A stretch of 24,496 nucleotides of DNA. Origin: a virus. The notes beneath the pieces were generated by a model that did not search any database, had not been told where the DNA came from, and worked only from the letters and a program-made list of their open reading frames with translations. Numbering within the stretch: the stretch's first letter is position 1; the number at the start of each line of letters is the position of its first letter. Both the position numbers and the translations under genes were made by a program. Location of the stretch: positions 1 through 24,496 of the IMG/VR virus record IMGVR_UViG_3300007346_000225. The stretch is one strand, 5' to 3'. Of the stretch, positions 8,886-17,986 are shown piece by piece.

Positions 8886-10427
8886 TTATTTTGCAAAGTC
8901 GTTATTTATTTGAGCTTGTCCTATTCCCTGCATTTCTGTTATAGGGTCATTAGTACCTGTTTTAGTACCTGCTGGAATTGGTTTTCTTCCGAAAGATTCC
9001 ATACCTGTAGCTGCATATATTTTTTTATATACATTATCTAGATTATTAAAATCATCTATATAAACCTGCACAGGTGTTCTTCTATTTGCTGGTAATTTTT
9101 CATTAACAATTTCATAGCCTAAAAATCTACCTGGAATTATTTCACCATCAGCACCTATGGATGGCTCGGTATAAATAGGTTTAGGATTGTTAAACCCTTT
9201 TTCTATAAGACTTGTTTTTACGTCGTTAACAAACTTACCTGGCTTAGTTGCAATTTCCTCTTTAAACATATAGTTTTTAGAAAGAGGATCGTTTTCGTTG
9301 TTATTATTAATAGTAGCTGCTGGTAAATTTGCTATTGTATTATTAACGTCTCTTCTATTATCAAGCTTTTCTTTGTATTGTTCATATTGATCTTGTCTAG
9401 CTCTACGTTCTGTACTAACAGCTTTTTGGTTAATACCGTACATGGCTTCTGCTTTTTGTAACCACTTTTGTTGCAATAGTCTATCGCCTTCTGTTACAAT
9501 ACCATCCGCTTTTTCTTGAGGTGTTAATTGATCTTCATCTATAACAGCTGTAAAAAGCTCCTTAGCTTTAGATCTTGGAACCCCAAAATGATCAACCAAT
9601 AAAGCAGCACTTTTTCTTTCTTTGTTTCCAGGGCCTGCAGTATTTATAAGATCAGTTAAACTATCTGCAGCTAAATCAGCAGCACTTAAACCTTGCCCAC
9701 CAATTCCACTAGGACTTTGGTTAAAGTCTAATATATTACCATCTCTGCCTGCGTTTAAATTTATAGATGATTTTATTAATGTATCAACATCATCTTTAAC
9801 CTGCAGCTTTTTAGATAGCTCACTAAATTGACTTGCTGCAACTTGATACGGCTTGCCATCAACAGTTTCAGATACCCATGTTGTAACACCGTTAATGTTT
9901 TCAAATCTACCTTTAGGTGATCCTCTTCTCATATCTTCAGCCATGCCTAATAATTCAGGTGAATTATAATCTGAAAATGTACCATTTTCTATAGCAGTGT
10001 TAACCGCACCTAAAAAAGACTTAGCTTCCTGATCCATGTTTTTAATGCTACTAACCTCCCCTTTTAATCTAGCCATAGCTGCAGAATATGATGTCATATC
10101 TCCAGTTCTTTTAAGCTCTTTATTTAAGTAAGCAGCTTGATCTGCAATAGATCTTCCAGCAGCAGTCATAATTTCATCCATTCCCTGCACACCAGCAGTA
10201 GGCATGATATTTAAATCGTCCATATCTTGCGCCATTTTTTGCGCATAATTATAGTTTAAAATATCTCTTTTAAGCTGTCTGTCTCTTTTAGCTTCAGCTC
10301 TATCTGCCATTAATCGTCGCTCTGCTATAGATTCGTCTATAGCTTGCCCAATCATCTGTTGGCTTTTAGCGCCACCAGGCTTGTATTCAAATTCTTTTGA
10401 CCAAAAGTCGTAATTATAGTTTGCCAT
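8886..10427 (-). CDS. Probable internal virion/ejection protein (T7 gp15-position)
   Basis: 513 residues from the ATG at 10427 (MANYNYDFWSKEFEYKPG). The longer frame to 10484 would add 19 residues and overlap the preceding gene by 53 bases, whereas the ATG at 10427 leaves a 4-base gap like its neighbours. The protein is soluble and mostly helical: residues about 20-70 are charged with many Arg/Lys/Asp/Gln; the middle is mixed; and residues about 320-375 form another charged helix (QDQYEQYKEKLDNRRD). There is no signal peptide, membrane segment or catalytic motif that I recognise. It sits between an Ala/Gln-rich repeat protein and the 2410-residue giant, the slot held in T7-like phages by gp15, a tube-forming ejection protein. 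Function is inferred from position only. Confidence 0.72.
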   Translation of the reverse strand: MANYNYDFWSKEFEYKPGGAKSQQMIGQAIDESIAERRLMADRAEAKRDRQLKRDILNYNYAQKMAQDMDDLNIMPTAGVQGMDEIMTAAGRSIADQAAYLNKELKRTGDMTSYSAAMARLKGEVSSIKNMDQEAKSFLGAVNTAIENGTFSDYNSPELLGMAEDMRRGSPKGRFENINGVTTWVSETVDGKPYQVAASQFSELSKKLQVKDDVDTLIKSSINLNAGRDGNILDFNQSPSGIGGQGLSAADLAADSLTDLINTAGPGNKERKSAALLVDHFGVPRSKAKELFTAVIDEDQLTPQEKADGIVTEGDRLLQQKWLQKAEAMYGINQKAVSTERRARQDQYEQYKEKLDNRRDVNNTIANLPAATINNNNENDPLSKNYMFKEEIATKPGKFVNDVKTSLIEKGFNNPKPIYTEPSIGADGEIIPGRFLGYEIVNEKLPANRRTPVQVYIDDFNNLDNVYKKIYAATGMESFGRKPIPAGTKTGTNDPITEMQGIGQAQINNDFAK

Positions 10428-10431
10428 ATTA

Positions 10432-11628
10432 TCAGTTGTTGCCGAAGCCTGCTTTATCCATGAAACCCGAAACTTTATCCCCAAAAAGTCCCCCTGTTGC
10501 TGCGCCTACTGCAGCATTAGCAACGCCAGCTATACCGCCAATAAGATCTGACTTAGCTTGAGCTCTTGCCGCATCAGCAGAATTACTTCTTGCCATTGCT
10601 CTACTTGTTTGATCTTGCAATCTATCAAATTCAAATTGTTGTCTAGCAGCATCGCCTTGTCTTTCCATAACATCAGTTTTAAACTGATAATCAGCTGCAG
10701 CCATTTGTGCTTGGTTTGCAGCCGTTGCTCCAAATCTAGCGGCGTTGTTTTGTGCTTGTTGATTAGCTAATGCAAATTGATTTTCAGCACCAAATTGTGT
10801 TTGTGCAAAACGATTTTGCGCTCCAGCATTAAACTGATTCATTTGATTTTCAGCTCCAAACTTAGCTAATGCAAATTGATTAGCTGCACCTGCTCCAAAC
10901 CTTGCGGCTTGATTTTGTGCCTGTGCACCAAATTGTGCTGCTTGATTTTGTGCTTGTGCTCCAAATTGTGCAGCTCTGTTTTGAGCCCCCACATTAAATT
11001 GACTTTGACCTAAATCAAATTGAGACGCTAAATTTCCTTGTGCTAATTGAGCTCTTTGTAATTCACTTTCACCCTGAGCTCTAAGCATTTCATTTCTTTT
11101 AACCTGCTGATCTATAGAAGCAGCCACACCAGCTTTTGATTTTGCTGCTGCTGCCGCTAACGCCGTAGCGCCACCTGCTCCCGTACCGGCTTGCGCAGCT
11201 AAATCTTGTGATGCTGCTAATGACTGATCTGCTTCTCTAGCTTGCATATCCGCAGCCGCTGTTGAAACTTGCAAGTTAGCCATTGTATTAGTTAACCCTG
11301 TGTCAGCTCCTCTAGCTAGACCCGCTACTGAAGTTGTTCTTGGATCATATCCTTGTGCCGTATAACCCTGTGCTTCATAACCCTGTGATGGCGCTAACGT
11401 TGCTAGCTGAGCCTGAGCAGCGGGGCCTAATTGACCAACTTGAGCCTGAGAAGGATCATAGCCTGACATTGAAATATCAGGAGTATCCATTCCTGCATAT
11501 ACATTTTGTAAATCAAAAGCGTCTTGTCTGCCTCTAGCGGCTTCTAAACCTGCGGTAGCAGCTTTCTGTTCTCTTCTTCTTTTTCTACCTCCAAAAAGTG
11601 ATGCTACACCTTTTACTATATCTCCCAT
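10432..11628 (-). CDS. Ala/Gln-rich repeat protein, probable internal virion/ejection protein (T7 gp14-position)
   Basis: 398 residues. The ATG at 11628 shares its A with the TAA of the upstream gene (TAATG), which implies coupled translation. It opens MGDIVKGVASLFGGRKRRRE, a short amphipathic start followed by a basic cluster. Residues about 78-96 hold three AQGY-type units. Residues about 210-305 hold about seven imperfect copies of an 11-residue unit FGAQAQNQAAR, some with short insertions. The C-terminus has a Gly/Ala hydrophobic stretch (IGGIAGVANAAVGAATGGLF) that could enter a membrane. Ala, Gln and Asn dominate the composition. Small, Ala-rich proteins with such termini are usual as the first ejection protein (gp14-like) in podoviruses; that role is inference from order and composition. 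Confidence 0.74.
   Translation of the reverse strand: MGDIVKGVASLFGGRKRRREQKAATAGLEAARGRQDAFDLQNVYAGMDTPDISMSGYDPSQAQVGQLGPAAQAQLATLAPSQGYEAQGYTAQGYDPRTTSVAGLARGADTGLTNTMANLQVSTAAADMQAREADQSLAASQDLAAQAGTGAGGATALAAAAAKSKAGVAASIDQQVKRNEMLRAQGESELQRAQLAQGNLASQFDLGQSQFNVGAQNRAAQFGAQAQNQAAQFGAQAQNQAARFGAGAANQFALAKFGAENQMNQFNAGAQNRFAQTQFGAENQFALANQQAQNNAARFGATAANQAQMAAADYQFKTDVMERQGDAARQQFEFDRLQDQTSRAMARSNSADAARAQAKSDLIGGIAGVANAAVGAATGGLFGDKVSGFMDKAGFGNN
10720..10995 (-). repeat. Tandem 33-bp-type coding repeats (FGAxAQNQAAx units)
   Basis: Inside the Ala/Gln-rich protein gene, about seven imperfect units recur. The clearest two adjacent copies lie around 10915-10980 (gctTGATTTTGTGCcTGTGC-type, about 33 bp each) and differ at only a few bases. 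Units further left are more diverged and carry insertions of 2-9 codons. This pattern is expected from unequal recombination or slippage within a coding repeat, so copy number may vary between related phages. Confidence 0.75.
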
Positions 11629-12068
11629 TAGTATTTTAGTATTAATTCATAGGAAGGAGTTTCATCGCAATAATACTCCGCCTTTTTATATTTTTCTAAT
11701 AATCTACCTGGCTTTGCCCATGCAAAAGCATATTTATAACCTAAGTCTTCAGCAAAATCAGTTGTAAAATCTACTAAGAGTTGCAATGCATCACTTCTGT
11801 CGGTGTCACGATAAGATCTATCACTCACTACAACAGCTGGAATTGCCATCTTACTATTTGTCATCCATAGCCACATAGCTGCAATAGGATCATTTCCTTT
11901 GCAAACCATAAAGCCGCCTAGTCCTTCACGTTTTTTTTCTTGTTCATCACCCACTTGAAATGCTCCGGGTAAAAAGTCACGAGGGAAGCCTTCAGAACCA
12001 TAAGCTTCCCACCAACTTGGTATTAAATCCCAATCGGATTCTTGTAATTTTCTTACTTGTAATTTCAT
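11628..12068 (-). CDS. GNAT-fold protein with degenerate acetyl-CoA loop (T7 gp13-position)
   Basis: 146 residues, ATG at 12068. The C-terminal half follows the GNAT pattern: strands around IAAMWLW and AIPAVVVSD; then a helix where the pyrophosphate loop should be; then YKYAFAWAKPGRLLEKYKKA, comparable to the final strand-helix-strand in which GNATs have a FYxKxGF-like motif. The usual R/Q-x-x-G-x-G/A loop is replaced by RDTDRSDALQ, so acetyl-CoA binding is doubtful. In T7, gene 13 encodes a virion-assembly protein of similar length placed directly before gene 14, and T7 gp13-type proteins have been related to the acyltransferase fold. Here, as there, the protein precedes the ejection-protein genes. 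I infer a virion-assembly or scaffold-like role rather than an active acetyltransferase; activity remains possible. Confidence 0.68.
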   Translation of the reverse strand: MKLQVRKLQESDWDLIPSWWEAYGSEGFPRDFLPGAFQVGDEQEKKREGLGGFMVCKGNDPIAAMWLWMTNSKMAIPAVVVSDRSYRDTDRSDALQLLVDFTTDFAEDLGYKYAFAWAKPGRLLEKYKKAEYYCDETPSYELILKY

Positions 12069-12073
12069 ATAAT

Positions 12074-12313
12074 TTAATTCGATGAATTGACTGCCTCTGA
12101 ATTTAATGCAAACAGCTCTTTTTTTGTGCTTGCATTTTCAATAGGCAATACTAATTTTATAATAGCAAAGGCACCTTTTATACCTGATATTAACTCTTTG
12201 CCATCTTCTACTATAGCTCCGTTCTCAACCTTATATTTAGTTTGTTCAGAAACTATAGGCGTAAAATACTTGCCTTCTTTTTTTTCAAAAGGAAATTTTA
12301 TTATATCAGCCAT
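12074..12313 (-). CDS. Small phage protein, function unknown
   Basis: 79 residues, ATG at 12313 one base after the TGA of the muzzle gene, and 5 bases before the next gene's start. It begins MADIIKFPFEKKEGKYFTPI and contains a predicted strand-rich core and one hydrophobic stretch (GIKGAFAIIKLVLPI), which is not long enough for a confident membrane span. No motif is recognised. Tight packing between two virion genes makes it a real gene in the structural operon; a minor tail or ejection accessory role is possible but unsupported. Confidence 0.66.
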   Translation of the reverse strand: MADIIKFPFEKKEGKYFTPIVSEQTKYKVENGAIVEDGKELISGIKGAFAIIKLVLPIENASTKKELFALNSEAVNSSN

Positions 12314-12314
12314 A

Positions 12315-15300
12315 TCATCCCGCTTGTGTTATTGTTATTGTTTTTGTTGCATCTGGAGACGTAACTACTCTAGTGTTTCTATTTGTTATAGTTGCTATAA
12401 CACTTCTTGAAGAGCCTGTTGAATTAACAGAAGCACCTATGAAAAATGCAGTATTAGCATTTACAACAGCTGTTCCATTATTATTATTAAATTCTACCCA
12501 TGTATTACCTTGTGCAGGTTGCACTTGTATTTCAACATTCCAGGTACCCGGAATATTAACAGCGTCCCCATTTTGGTTTAACGAAATAGTTGATGGTATA
12601 GATCCTAATGTAGCAGCATCAGCTCCTGTTCCAGTAATTGTAGCAGTAGCTACAGTGTCTGAGGATATTGCAGGTAATTGTATGCTTGCTGTTAAGACCC
12701 CGTCCATCGGGTTAGATCCACCAGTGCCGGTTCCTAATTGTTTTGTTATACTAGCGTTTGTAACATCATATGTAACATTAAAAGAGTTAAGGTTAAAAAC
12801 CTCATTAACGCCCGCTGTAAAAACTATAGTAGCTAATCTATTCGCACTATCTTCAAAAGGAGATATATAATAGGGGTTTCCTATTGTAGTGTTAATAGGT
12901 GTGTTTAAAACGCCTCCGCTACTGCCTGTTAATGCGGCCCACGTTAATGTTGGCTTCAAATTTGCCGCTCCATTTATTGTTATAGTTCCTGCTGTAGCTT
13001 CTGTTGGTACAGTTACAGGAAGAGTATAAACAACATTATCTCCGTCTCTAGAGTTTGTAAGAATACCAGGGTTTGTTGTAGCGGGCATTCCTGAAGTATT
13101 AACTGTAATATTAGCGGGATCTACATAATAATTTGTAAATGCTGCAGTAGAAAAAACAACATTATTACTTCCACTATTATTAAATATTTGAGATGCTGGA
13201 GTTATTGCAGAAAAAGCAACCGTATCTATAGTGTTAACCGTCAATAAAGCTACAGTAAATGCTAAACTAGCGCCAGTACCAGATATATTTAAAGTTTGAA
13301 TAGTATTTGAATTTCCTACAGTATGTTGAACTAAAAAAACTAATTTTCCTTCAGTTATAGCTGGAGGATTAATTACAGTTAAATTACTTCCTATTTCTGG
13401 AGTTAAAACAATATCGCTAACGCTATTAAATTGAAACTGTGAATTTAAAGGCTCAACAAATACTGCCCAAGAAACACCTTCGTTTTCTTTTGCAATTACC
13501 GTATTAGCACCATTAAAAACAGAATTATCTGCAGCACCTGATAGTTGTAATGTTGTAGAAAAAGAAGTAGCCGTTTGAGGAATTTCGCCTGAATTATCTA
13601 TATCTGTTTGAATATATTCAACTCCCCATCCTTCGTCGCCTTCATAACTCAAAGCATTATACTGTTTTATTAAAGATGGAGCATCATTAAATATTGGAAC
13701 TACATAAGATTTTTGAGTTCCAGAATTATAAAAATTATTATGAGTTACATTTTCCGTATGATGTTCCCATAGTGTTCCGCCATTAAATGTGTAATAATAA
13801 TTATTTAATGAAATACCACCTTCTTGTTTAAATCCTTTAAAGCTAGTCCAACCATTAGATCTATCATCAAAAGACAACGTTAAATAACCTTCACTAGCTG
13901 TTTCAGTATTTGTATCCTCATTGCTGTCAAATCCTTGTCCAATAATGGTTAACTCGTAGCAGCGATTATATTCATCATAAGATCCAATTATTTGAGTAGA
14001 TTGTTTTAAAGCGTCTCTAAAAAAATCTCCCATCCCTGCCTTAGCTATTTCAGTAATACCATTTTGAGATAACCTCAATACAGTCCCTCGGTTTTTATCA
14101 GTAAAGTATTTTGCAAAGCCATAGCTAGCAAAAGACTGAGGATCTTGTGATATTCCAAATTCACCTGCATAAGCAGCCACTGTACCTAAAAATTGTGTAT
14201 TACTAGTTACAGGTACCGCTCCACCTTCTGCAGAATATATAAAGTTTTTATTTACAGGAGATCTAGAAACCTTGTCTTCTTGAAATATTATAACTTGAGT
14301 ATCGTCAACAAATAATTTTTGTACGGAACCATCTAATGGATCTAATGAGATTGTTAAACCACCCTCAGACTCATTAAATTGATTTATATAATTAATACCT
14401 GTTCTAGAGTTTAAAAGCCCACTAGAATGTATCAATGTGTTTCTTCTTCTTTCTTGTGTAAAGTTTTCTTGTACAACAAAAGCTCGAACACCTATATCAA
14501 AAAACGGTTCATTAAAACCAGCTCGTATTCTATTTATTTCAATGTGATTACCTGCTGTAAAAGTTAACAGTATACAATTAAAAAACGAAATATCTGTTGT
14601 AGTAGCGGGTATTTCTGATACTAATCCGCCTGTTGACGTTTCGTAAAATATATCCAACTCTGAAGACGTTGGCTCAGTTTCAAAAACACAAAGACCACTA
14701 GTTACTGAAGCACCAGAATTATTTATTGTTGTTACTAATGCATCCCCTGATGGATTTGCAATAGACTGCACTTTAGTTAAATTAGCGTACGGTTTTGTGT
14801 ACACATTGCCTCCAGATAAAAATTTAGGATATACAGAAACATCACAAGGTGATATTGTTGGAGATGTACTTGGCGGAATAGTTGCCGTTTGATCTCTAGG
14901 TATTTTATTTATACTATCACCAAAACGATTAACAGTATTGGCGGCATCGATTGTAGAAATCCAGTTATAATATTCTTGCTCTCTTTGCTTTACAACAACT
15001 CTATATGAATATGCCCAAGAGGGTATTTGTGTAGTATCCGTAAAAGTAATACGCAGAGCATTGAACGCAGTTGTAGATGCTGCATCTCCATTTCCTGGAT
15101 CTATAAAAACAGTATCTGTACCAGAGCTTGATAATATAACAGGTGATTGTCTTCCAAATTTGTCTGCTAAAACAATACCTACCTGATATGTTCTTCTTGA
15201 CTTAACTGATTGGTTTTCTAATATATTATTTCTAGCAGAAGTTTCACCTGTTCTTGTAATTGTAAAAGAAATATCTGGAATATCGTAGTTTTGTAAAAAA

Positions 15301-16310
15301 TTACCATATACTAATCTTCCGCCAGCAACCTCTTGTGCTTTTGCTTTAATTGGTACCGCATCATAAACTCTTGTAAGTTGATCGCCTGGTAATGTTCTAA
15401 ACGGGTCAGTAGACGAATATGTAAAGTTTACAAAAGGCTCAGTTGTAACATCTTGATCATCAACAACATATAGTGTTCCTGAACCAGACTCTTTGTATAT
15501 TAGCTCAACGTTTTTTATTCCGTAACCCGTAGGTGTTGGTATTTGAAGTTGAACTTGATTAATTGCGTTAACAAACGTTTCAATTTCACCAAAATTAGAT
15601 AACGAAGTACTTATGGTGTCTGTTTCATTTAGTCTTGAAAAAACTATAGGACTAAATGGAGCTAATGTGCTATACTCATTATCATCAAATTGCCATCTAT
15701 AAGAAAATCTAATTAGCTTGTCTTCCATAAACGTAGAAGATATATTAGATTCTCTTGTTGCAGATACTAAAGTTGGCGACTCATAAGGGGCAAACTTTGC
15801 AACTGATATTAAATTATCAATATCATTAGCTGCTGTATAATAAGATGTGTTGTTTCTAGCGGTTACTACATTTATTTTTCTAGGATAATTTCTATTATCC
15901 GTCCAAAATAATAAATCATCTACAATGTTTATTCCTGTTATTGGATAGCTTTGATGTAGATTAAGTTGGGCTGAAACAACTAACGCGGTAGTTTGCTTTG
16001 TTTTTTGGTCATATTCAAATAAACCATGCTGCCCAGTGTTCGTTTCATTGTAAGAAGAATTACTTGTTACAAAAAAATATATTTTTTCTGTACCTGTATC
16101 GCTTATGTATCCAATACATTTACCATTAGCTAAATTGCTTTGAGAAACAGCTTCATTACCCAATAAGTTTTCAATAGAACCAACATCCGAACTTTCAGAT
16201 TGCCCAACAGTAATATTAAAACCTTCCCGGTATTCTCCAGGAGGCACTAGTCTGTCGTCCAAATCGCGGTTCATTTTACCAACGTTGAACGTTCTTTTAA
16301 TTTCTGGCAT
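12315..16310 (-). CDS. Muzzle / tail-stabilisation protein (P22 gp10-like, crAss-type) with beta-rich BACON-like C-terminus
   Basis: 1331 residues, ATG at 16310. The start KRTFNVGKMNRDLDDRLVPP followed by GEYREGFNI and a SDVGSIENLLGN stretch is the N-terminal signature I know from tail-stabilisation/muzzle proteins of crAss-like and other podoviruses, which close the portal-ring channel. A WD/propeller-like body follows (strand-turn units such as GKCIGYISDTGTEKIYFF, DDLLFWTDNRNYPRKINV). From about residue 900 the protein changes to Thr/Ser/Asn/Val-rich beta structure with three similar units of about 100-115 residues, ending near 1010, 1112 and 1227 (ISGTGA, INGAAN, ITGTGA). The last 75 residues (from W1257) end ITITQAG and look like a BACON domain. 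The gene starts 9 bases after the second ring gene. Body assignment is good; the surface-binding role of the tail part is inference. Confidence 0.84.
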   Translation of the reverse strand: MPEIKRTFNVGKMNRDLDDRLVPPGEYREGFNITVGQSESSDVGSIENLLGNEAVSQSNLANGKCIGYISDTGTEKIYFFVTSNSSYNETNTGQHGLFEYDQKTKQTTALVVSAQLNLHQSYPITGINIVDDLLFWTDNRNYPRKINVVTARNNTSYYTAANDIDNLISVAKFAPYESPTLVSATRESNISSTFMEDKLIRFSYRWQFDDNEYSTLAPFSPIVFSRLNETDTISTSLSNFGEIETFVNAINQVQLQIPTPTGYGIKNVELIYKESGSGTLYVVDDQDVTTEPFVNFTYSSTDPFRTLPGDQLTRVYDAVPIKAKAQEVAGGRLVYGNFLQNYDIPDISFTITRTGETSARNNILENQSVKSRRTYQVGIVLADKFGRQSPVILSSSGTDTVFIDPGNGDAASTTAFNALRITFTDTTQIPSWAYSYRVVVKQREQEYYNWISTIDAANTVNRFGDSINKIPRDQTATIPPSTSPTISPCDVSVYPKFLSGGNVYTKPYANLTKVQSIANPSGDALVTTINNSGASVTSGLCVFETEPTSSELDIFYETSTGGLVSEIPATTTDISFFNCILLTFTAGNHIEINRIRAGFNEPFFDIGVRAFVVQENFTQERRRNTLIHSSGLLNSRTGINYINQFNESEGGLTISLDPLDGSVQKLFVDDTQVIIFQEDKVSRSPVNKNFIYSAEGGAVPVTSNTQFLGTVAAYAGEFGISQDPQSFASYGFAKYFTDKNRGTVLRLSQNGITEIAKAGMGDFFRDALKQSTQIIGSYDEYNRCYELTIIGQGFDSNEDTNTETASEGYLTLSFDDRSNGWTSFKGFKQEGGISLNNYYYTFNGGTLWEHHTENVTHNNFYNSGTQKSYVVPIFNDAPSLIKQYNALSYEGDEGWGVEYIQTDIDNSGEIPQTATSFSTTLQLSGAADNSVFNGANTVIAKENEGVSWAVFVEPLNSQFQFNSVSDIVLTPEIGSNLTVINPPAITEGKLVFLVQHTVGNSNTIQTLNISGTGASLAFTVALLTVNTIDTVAFSAITPASQIFNNSGSNNVVFSTAAFTNYYVDPANITVNTSGMPATTNPGILTNSRDGDNVVYTLPVTVPTEATAGTITINGAANLKPTLTWAALTGSSGGVLNTPINTTIGNPYYISPFEDSANRLATIVFTAGVNEVFNLNSFNVTYDVTNASITKQLGTGTGGSNPMDGVLTASIQLPAISSDTVATATITGTGADAATLGSIPSTISLNQNGDAVNIPGTWNVEIQVQPAQGNTWVEFNNNNGTAVVNANTAFFIGASVNSTGSSRSVIATITNRNTRVVTSPDATKTITITQAG

Positions 16311-16319
16311 ACAATTTTA

Positions 16320-17243
16320 TTAGTGTTTAATCCACTTTGCTTTATTACGTAATATTTGAGCCATTTCAGTAGACTTCATATTAGATAATCTTATTTTTGC
16401 ATTTCGCATTTTAGAAGAAGCTTCTTTTTTGTAAAGCCCAGCAGCACCCGCAGCAGAGCCTCTAAGCTTAGCTAAATTATAAAGCATTGAAGCGTATACA
16501 GCGTCTTCCGCTAATTTAGGAACGTATACATTATCAAAATTACCATTATCACCTAAACCGTCAGATATATATGTAAAAGTTATAAAAGTGCCTTCTTTAA
16601 AAGCAGCATCAAAATAAACTTTTCCAGCTTCTGTATCTAAAACAAAAGTGCCATTTATATTTTGGTATTCAGGAGTTGATCCGTATCTTCTTCCGTAATA
16701 CAAATAATCATCAGTGTCAAAATAGCCGTTATAATAATCTTGAGTTTGTTGAACGTCCATTAATCTTTCAGCTGATTGATATTTTTCAATAGTTTCAGAT
16801 ATTTCTTTAAAAACTATATTACCTTCTTGATCGTATATATATTTGTAATCTTGATCTTGTGCAACTGATTTGTTTGCTGTAGTTGTTCTGCTTGGCAGTA
16901 TTGGCTTCATTACACCGTTAGCATCAGTGTATTCAATCCTAACATAATTAACATAGTCAGATGGTAAAGAAATGCTTTTAGTTGGGCTTAATTCTATTTC
17001 TATAGATTTTTCAGAATGTAAAACATCATAGCTAAATTCTTGAACAGATCTTTGCGCCCAAAAAGCAACTTCATATCTAGGAACCTTTGTTAAAACTTTA
17101 CCATCACCCACATAAGCAATCATAAAGTTATTAATTATATCATTTAAGTTTGTTCTACTATAGTATCCCGGTATAGCTAATCCTGTTCCGCCATCTAAAG
17201 CAGAATAATTATTTACATCTAAAGGTTTTCTTGATATTGCCAT
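16320..17243 (-). CDS. Ring / tail-tubular-type connector protein
   Basis: 307 residues. The ATG at 17243 overlaps the stop of the upstream gene by one base (TAATG). It contains NDIINNFMIAYVGDGKVLTK, then VPRYEVAFWAQRSVQEFSYD, a helix-rich start typical of connector proteins, then a beta domain (ISLPSDYVNYVRIEY; KVYFDAAFKEGTFITFTYIS) and a C-terminal helical part rich in Lys/Arg (KKEASSKMRNAKIRLSN). This helix-beta-helix layout and position just after the other ring gene match the tail-tubular/ring proteins of crAss-like and T7-like podoviruses, which dock beneath the portal. No enzymatic motif is seen. I am fairly sure it is a neck/tail ring protein; which ring it forms is not decidable here. 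Confidence 0.76.
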   Translation of the reverse strand: MAISRKPLDVNNYSALDGGTGLAIPGYYSRTNLNDIINNFMIAYVGDGKVLTKVPRYEVAFWAQRSVQEFSYDVLHSEKSIEIELSPTKSISLPSDYVNYVRIEYTDANGVMKPILPSRTTTANKSVAQDQDYKYIYDQEGNIVFKEISETIEKYQSAERLMDVQQTQDYYNGYFDTDDYLYYGRRYGSTPEYQNINGTFVLDTEAGKVYFDAAFKEGTFITFTYISDGLGDNGNFDNVYVPKLAEDAVYASMLYNLAKLRGSAAGAAGLYKKEASSKMRNAKIRLSNMKSTEMAQILRNKAKWIKH

Positions 17244-17986
17244 TATTGTTCAGTTGCTGCTATTTGTTGTTCTTTACCTTGTCCAAATCCTGCTATATCA
17301 GCTTGTTTTATAACTACCCCTGCATATGTTAAAATTTTAACAACTAAATCATATTCTTCTGAAGCATGTAGCTCAAAATTATAAGACTTTGCAGATGAAC
17401 TATAACTATCCGTAGCGGGATCAAATACGGTTGGATCATAAATAGGCTTGTTAGGTATACCTGCCGCTATCTGCGCAGCTGTAGGCATAATATAGCCCCA
17501 TTTAGGTCTGTTAGGCTTTTTTAAATAATCTATGCTAACACCTGTAGTTATTGTGCTAGGATAAACCTTAACCCCATCTTTAGCTAATGTATATACAGGT
17601 TGGCTATCAACAGGGTAGGTTAAAGGTGATTGGTTAATATATTTTATATCTGAATGATGTGCAAAATCTGCCACTTTATTATTAACAGATACAACGCCTA
17701 ATCTATAAAAGTCACTAGGATAGTTAAAAACACCATTGCTTAATACTAAATTAGCATCACCGTAAAATTCATTTATTTTCTCAGAAGTGTTTAAAACAGG
17801 ATCTGCAAAATCACTAGTAATATTTGCATTAAGCTCATATGAAGATTGCTTTCTAAAATAGCTTTCAAATATTTCATTTTGAGCTTGGTTTGCTAGCCTA
17901 TTAAACTCTTCTGGCGTTATATATCCACGGTTGTCTTTATTAGTTATTACTAATACAGTATTGTAGACGTTATCTATATTTACCAT
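17243..17986 (-). CDS. Ring / neck connector protein (tail-tubular A-like)
   Basis: 247 residues, ATG at 17986. The start MVNIDNVYNTVLVITNKDNR then GYITPEEFNRLANQAQNEIF recalls the N-terminal helices of crAss-like ring proteins and tail-tubular A proteins, where a pair of helices leads to a beta-sandwich. The beta part includes PSDFYRLGVVSVNNKVADF, VYTLAKDGVKVYPSTI and SIDYLKKPNRPKWGY, a strand pattern also common to this group. The C-terminal helix (EEYDLVVKILTYAGVVIKQA) ends in a Gln-rich tail. It is translationally coupled to the next ring gene. A stem-loop sits between it and the gene before it. Assignment rests on family-like sequence and order. Confidence 0.76.
   Translation of the reverse strand: MVNIDNVYNTVLVITNKDNRGYITPEEFNRLANQAQNEIFESYFRKQSSYELNANITSDFADPVLNTSEKINEFYGDANLVLSNGVFNYPSDFYRLGVVSVNNKVADFAHHSDIKYINQSPLTYPVDSQPVYTLAKDGVKVYPSTITTGVSIDYLKKPNRPKWGYIMPTAAQIAAGIPNKPIYDPTVFDPATDSYSSSAKSYNFELHASEEYDLVVKILTYAGVVIKQADIAGFGQGKEQQIAATEQ

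Noticed and set aside
8882-8896. TTG start for the giant protein five codons upstream
   Set aside because: It overlaps the preceding stop and uses a weaker codon; ATG at 8881 with a 4-base gap is preferred.
10428-10484. 19-residue N-terminal extension of the 513-residue protein
   Set aside because: It overlaps the end of the preceding gene by 53 bases, while the internal ATG at 10427 gives a normal 4-base gap.
10720-10995. Repeats as a CRISPR array or origin iterons
   Set aside because: The units are contiguous, diverge in a codon-respecting way and encode a peptide repeat; there are no spacers.
12373-12870. 165-codon open frame on the + strand opposite the muzzle gene
   Set aside because: It is antisense to a strongly coding Thr/Val-rich region and its product is a hydrophobic composition artefact with no start context; treated as a shadow.
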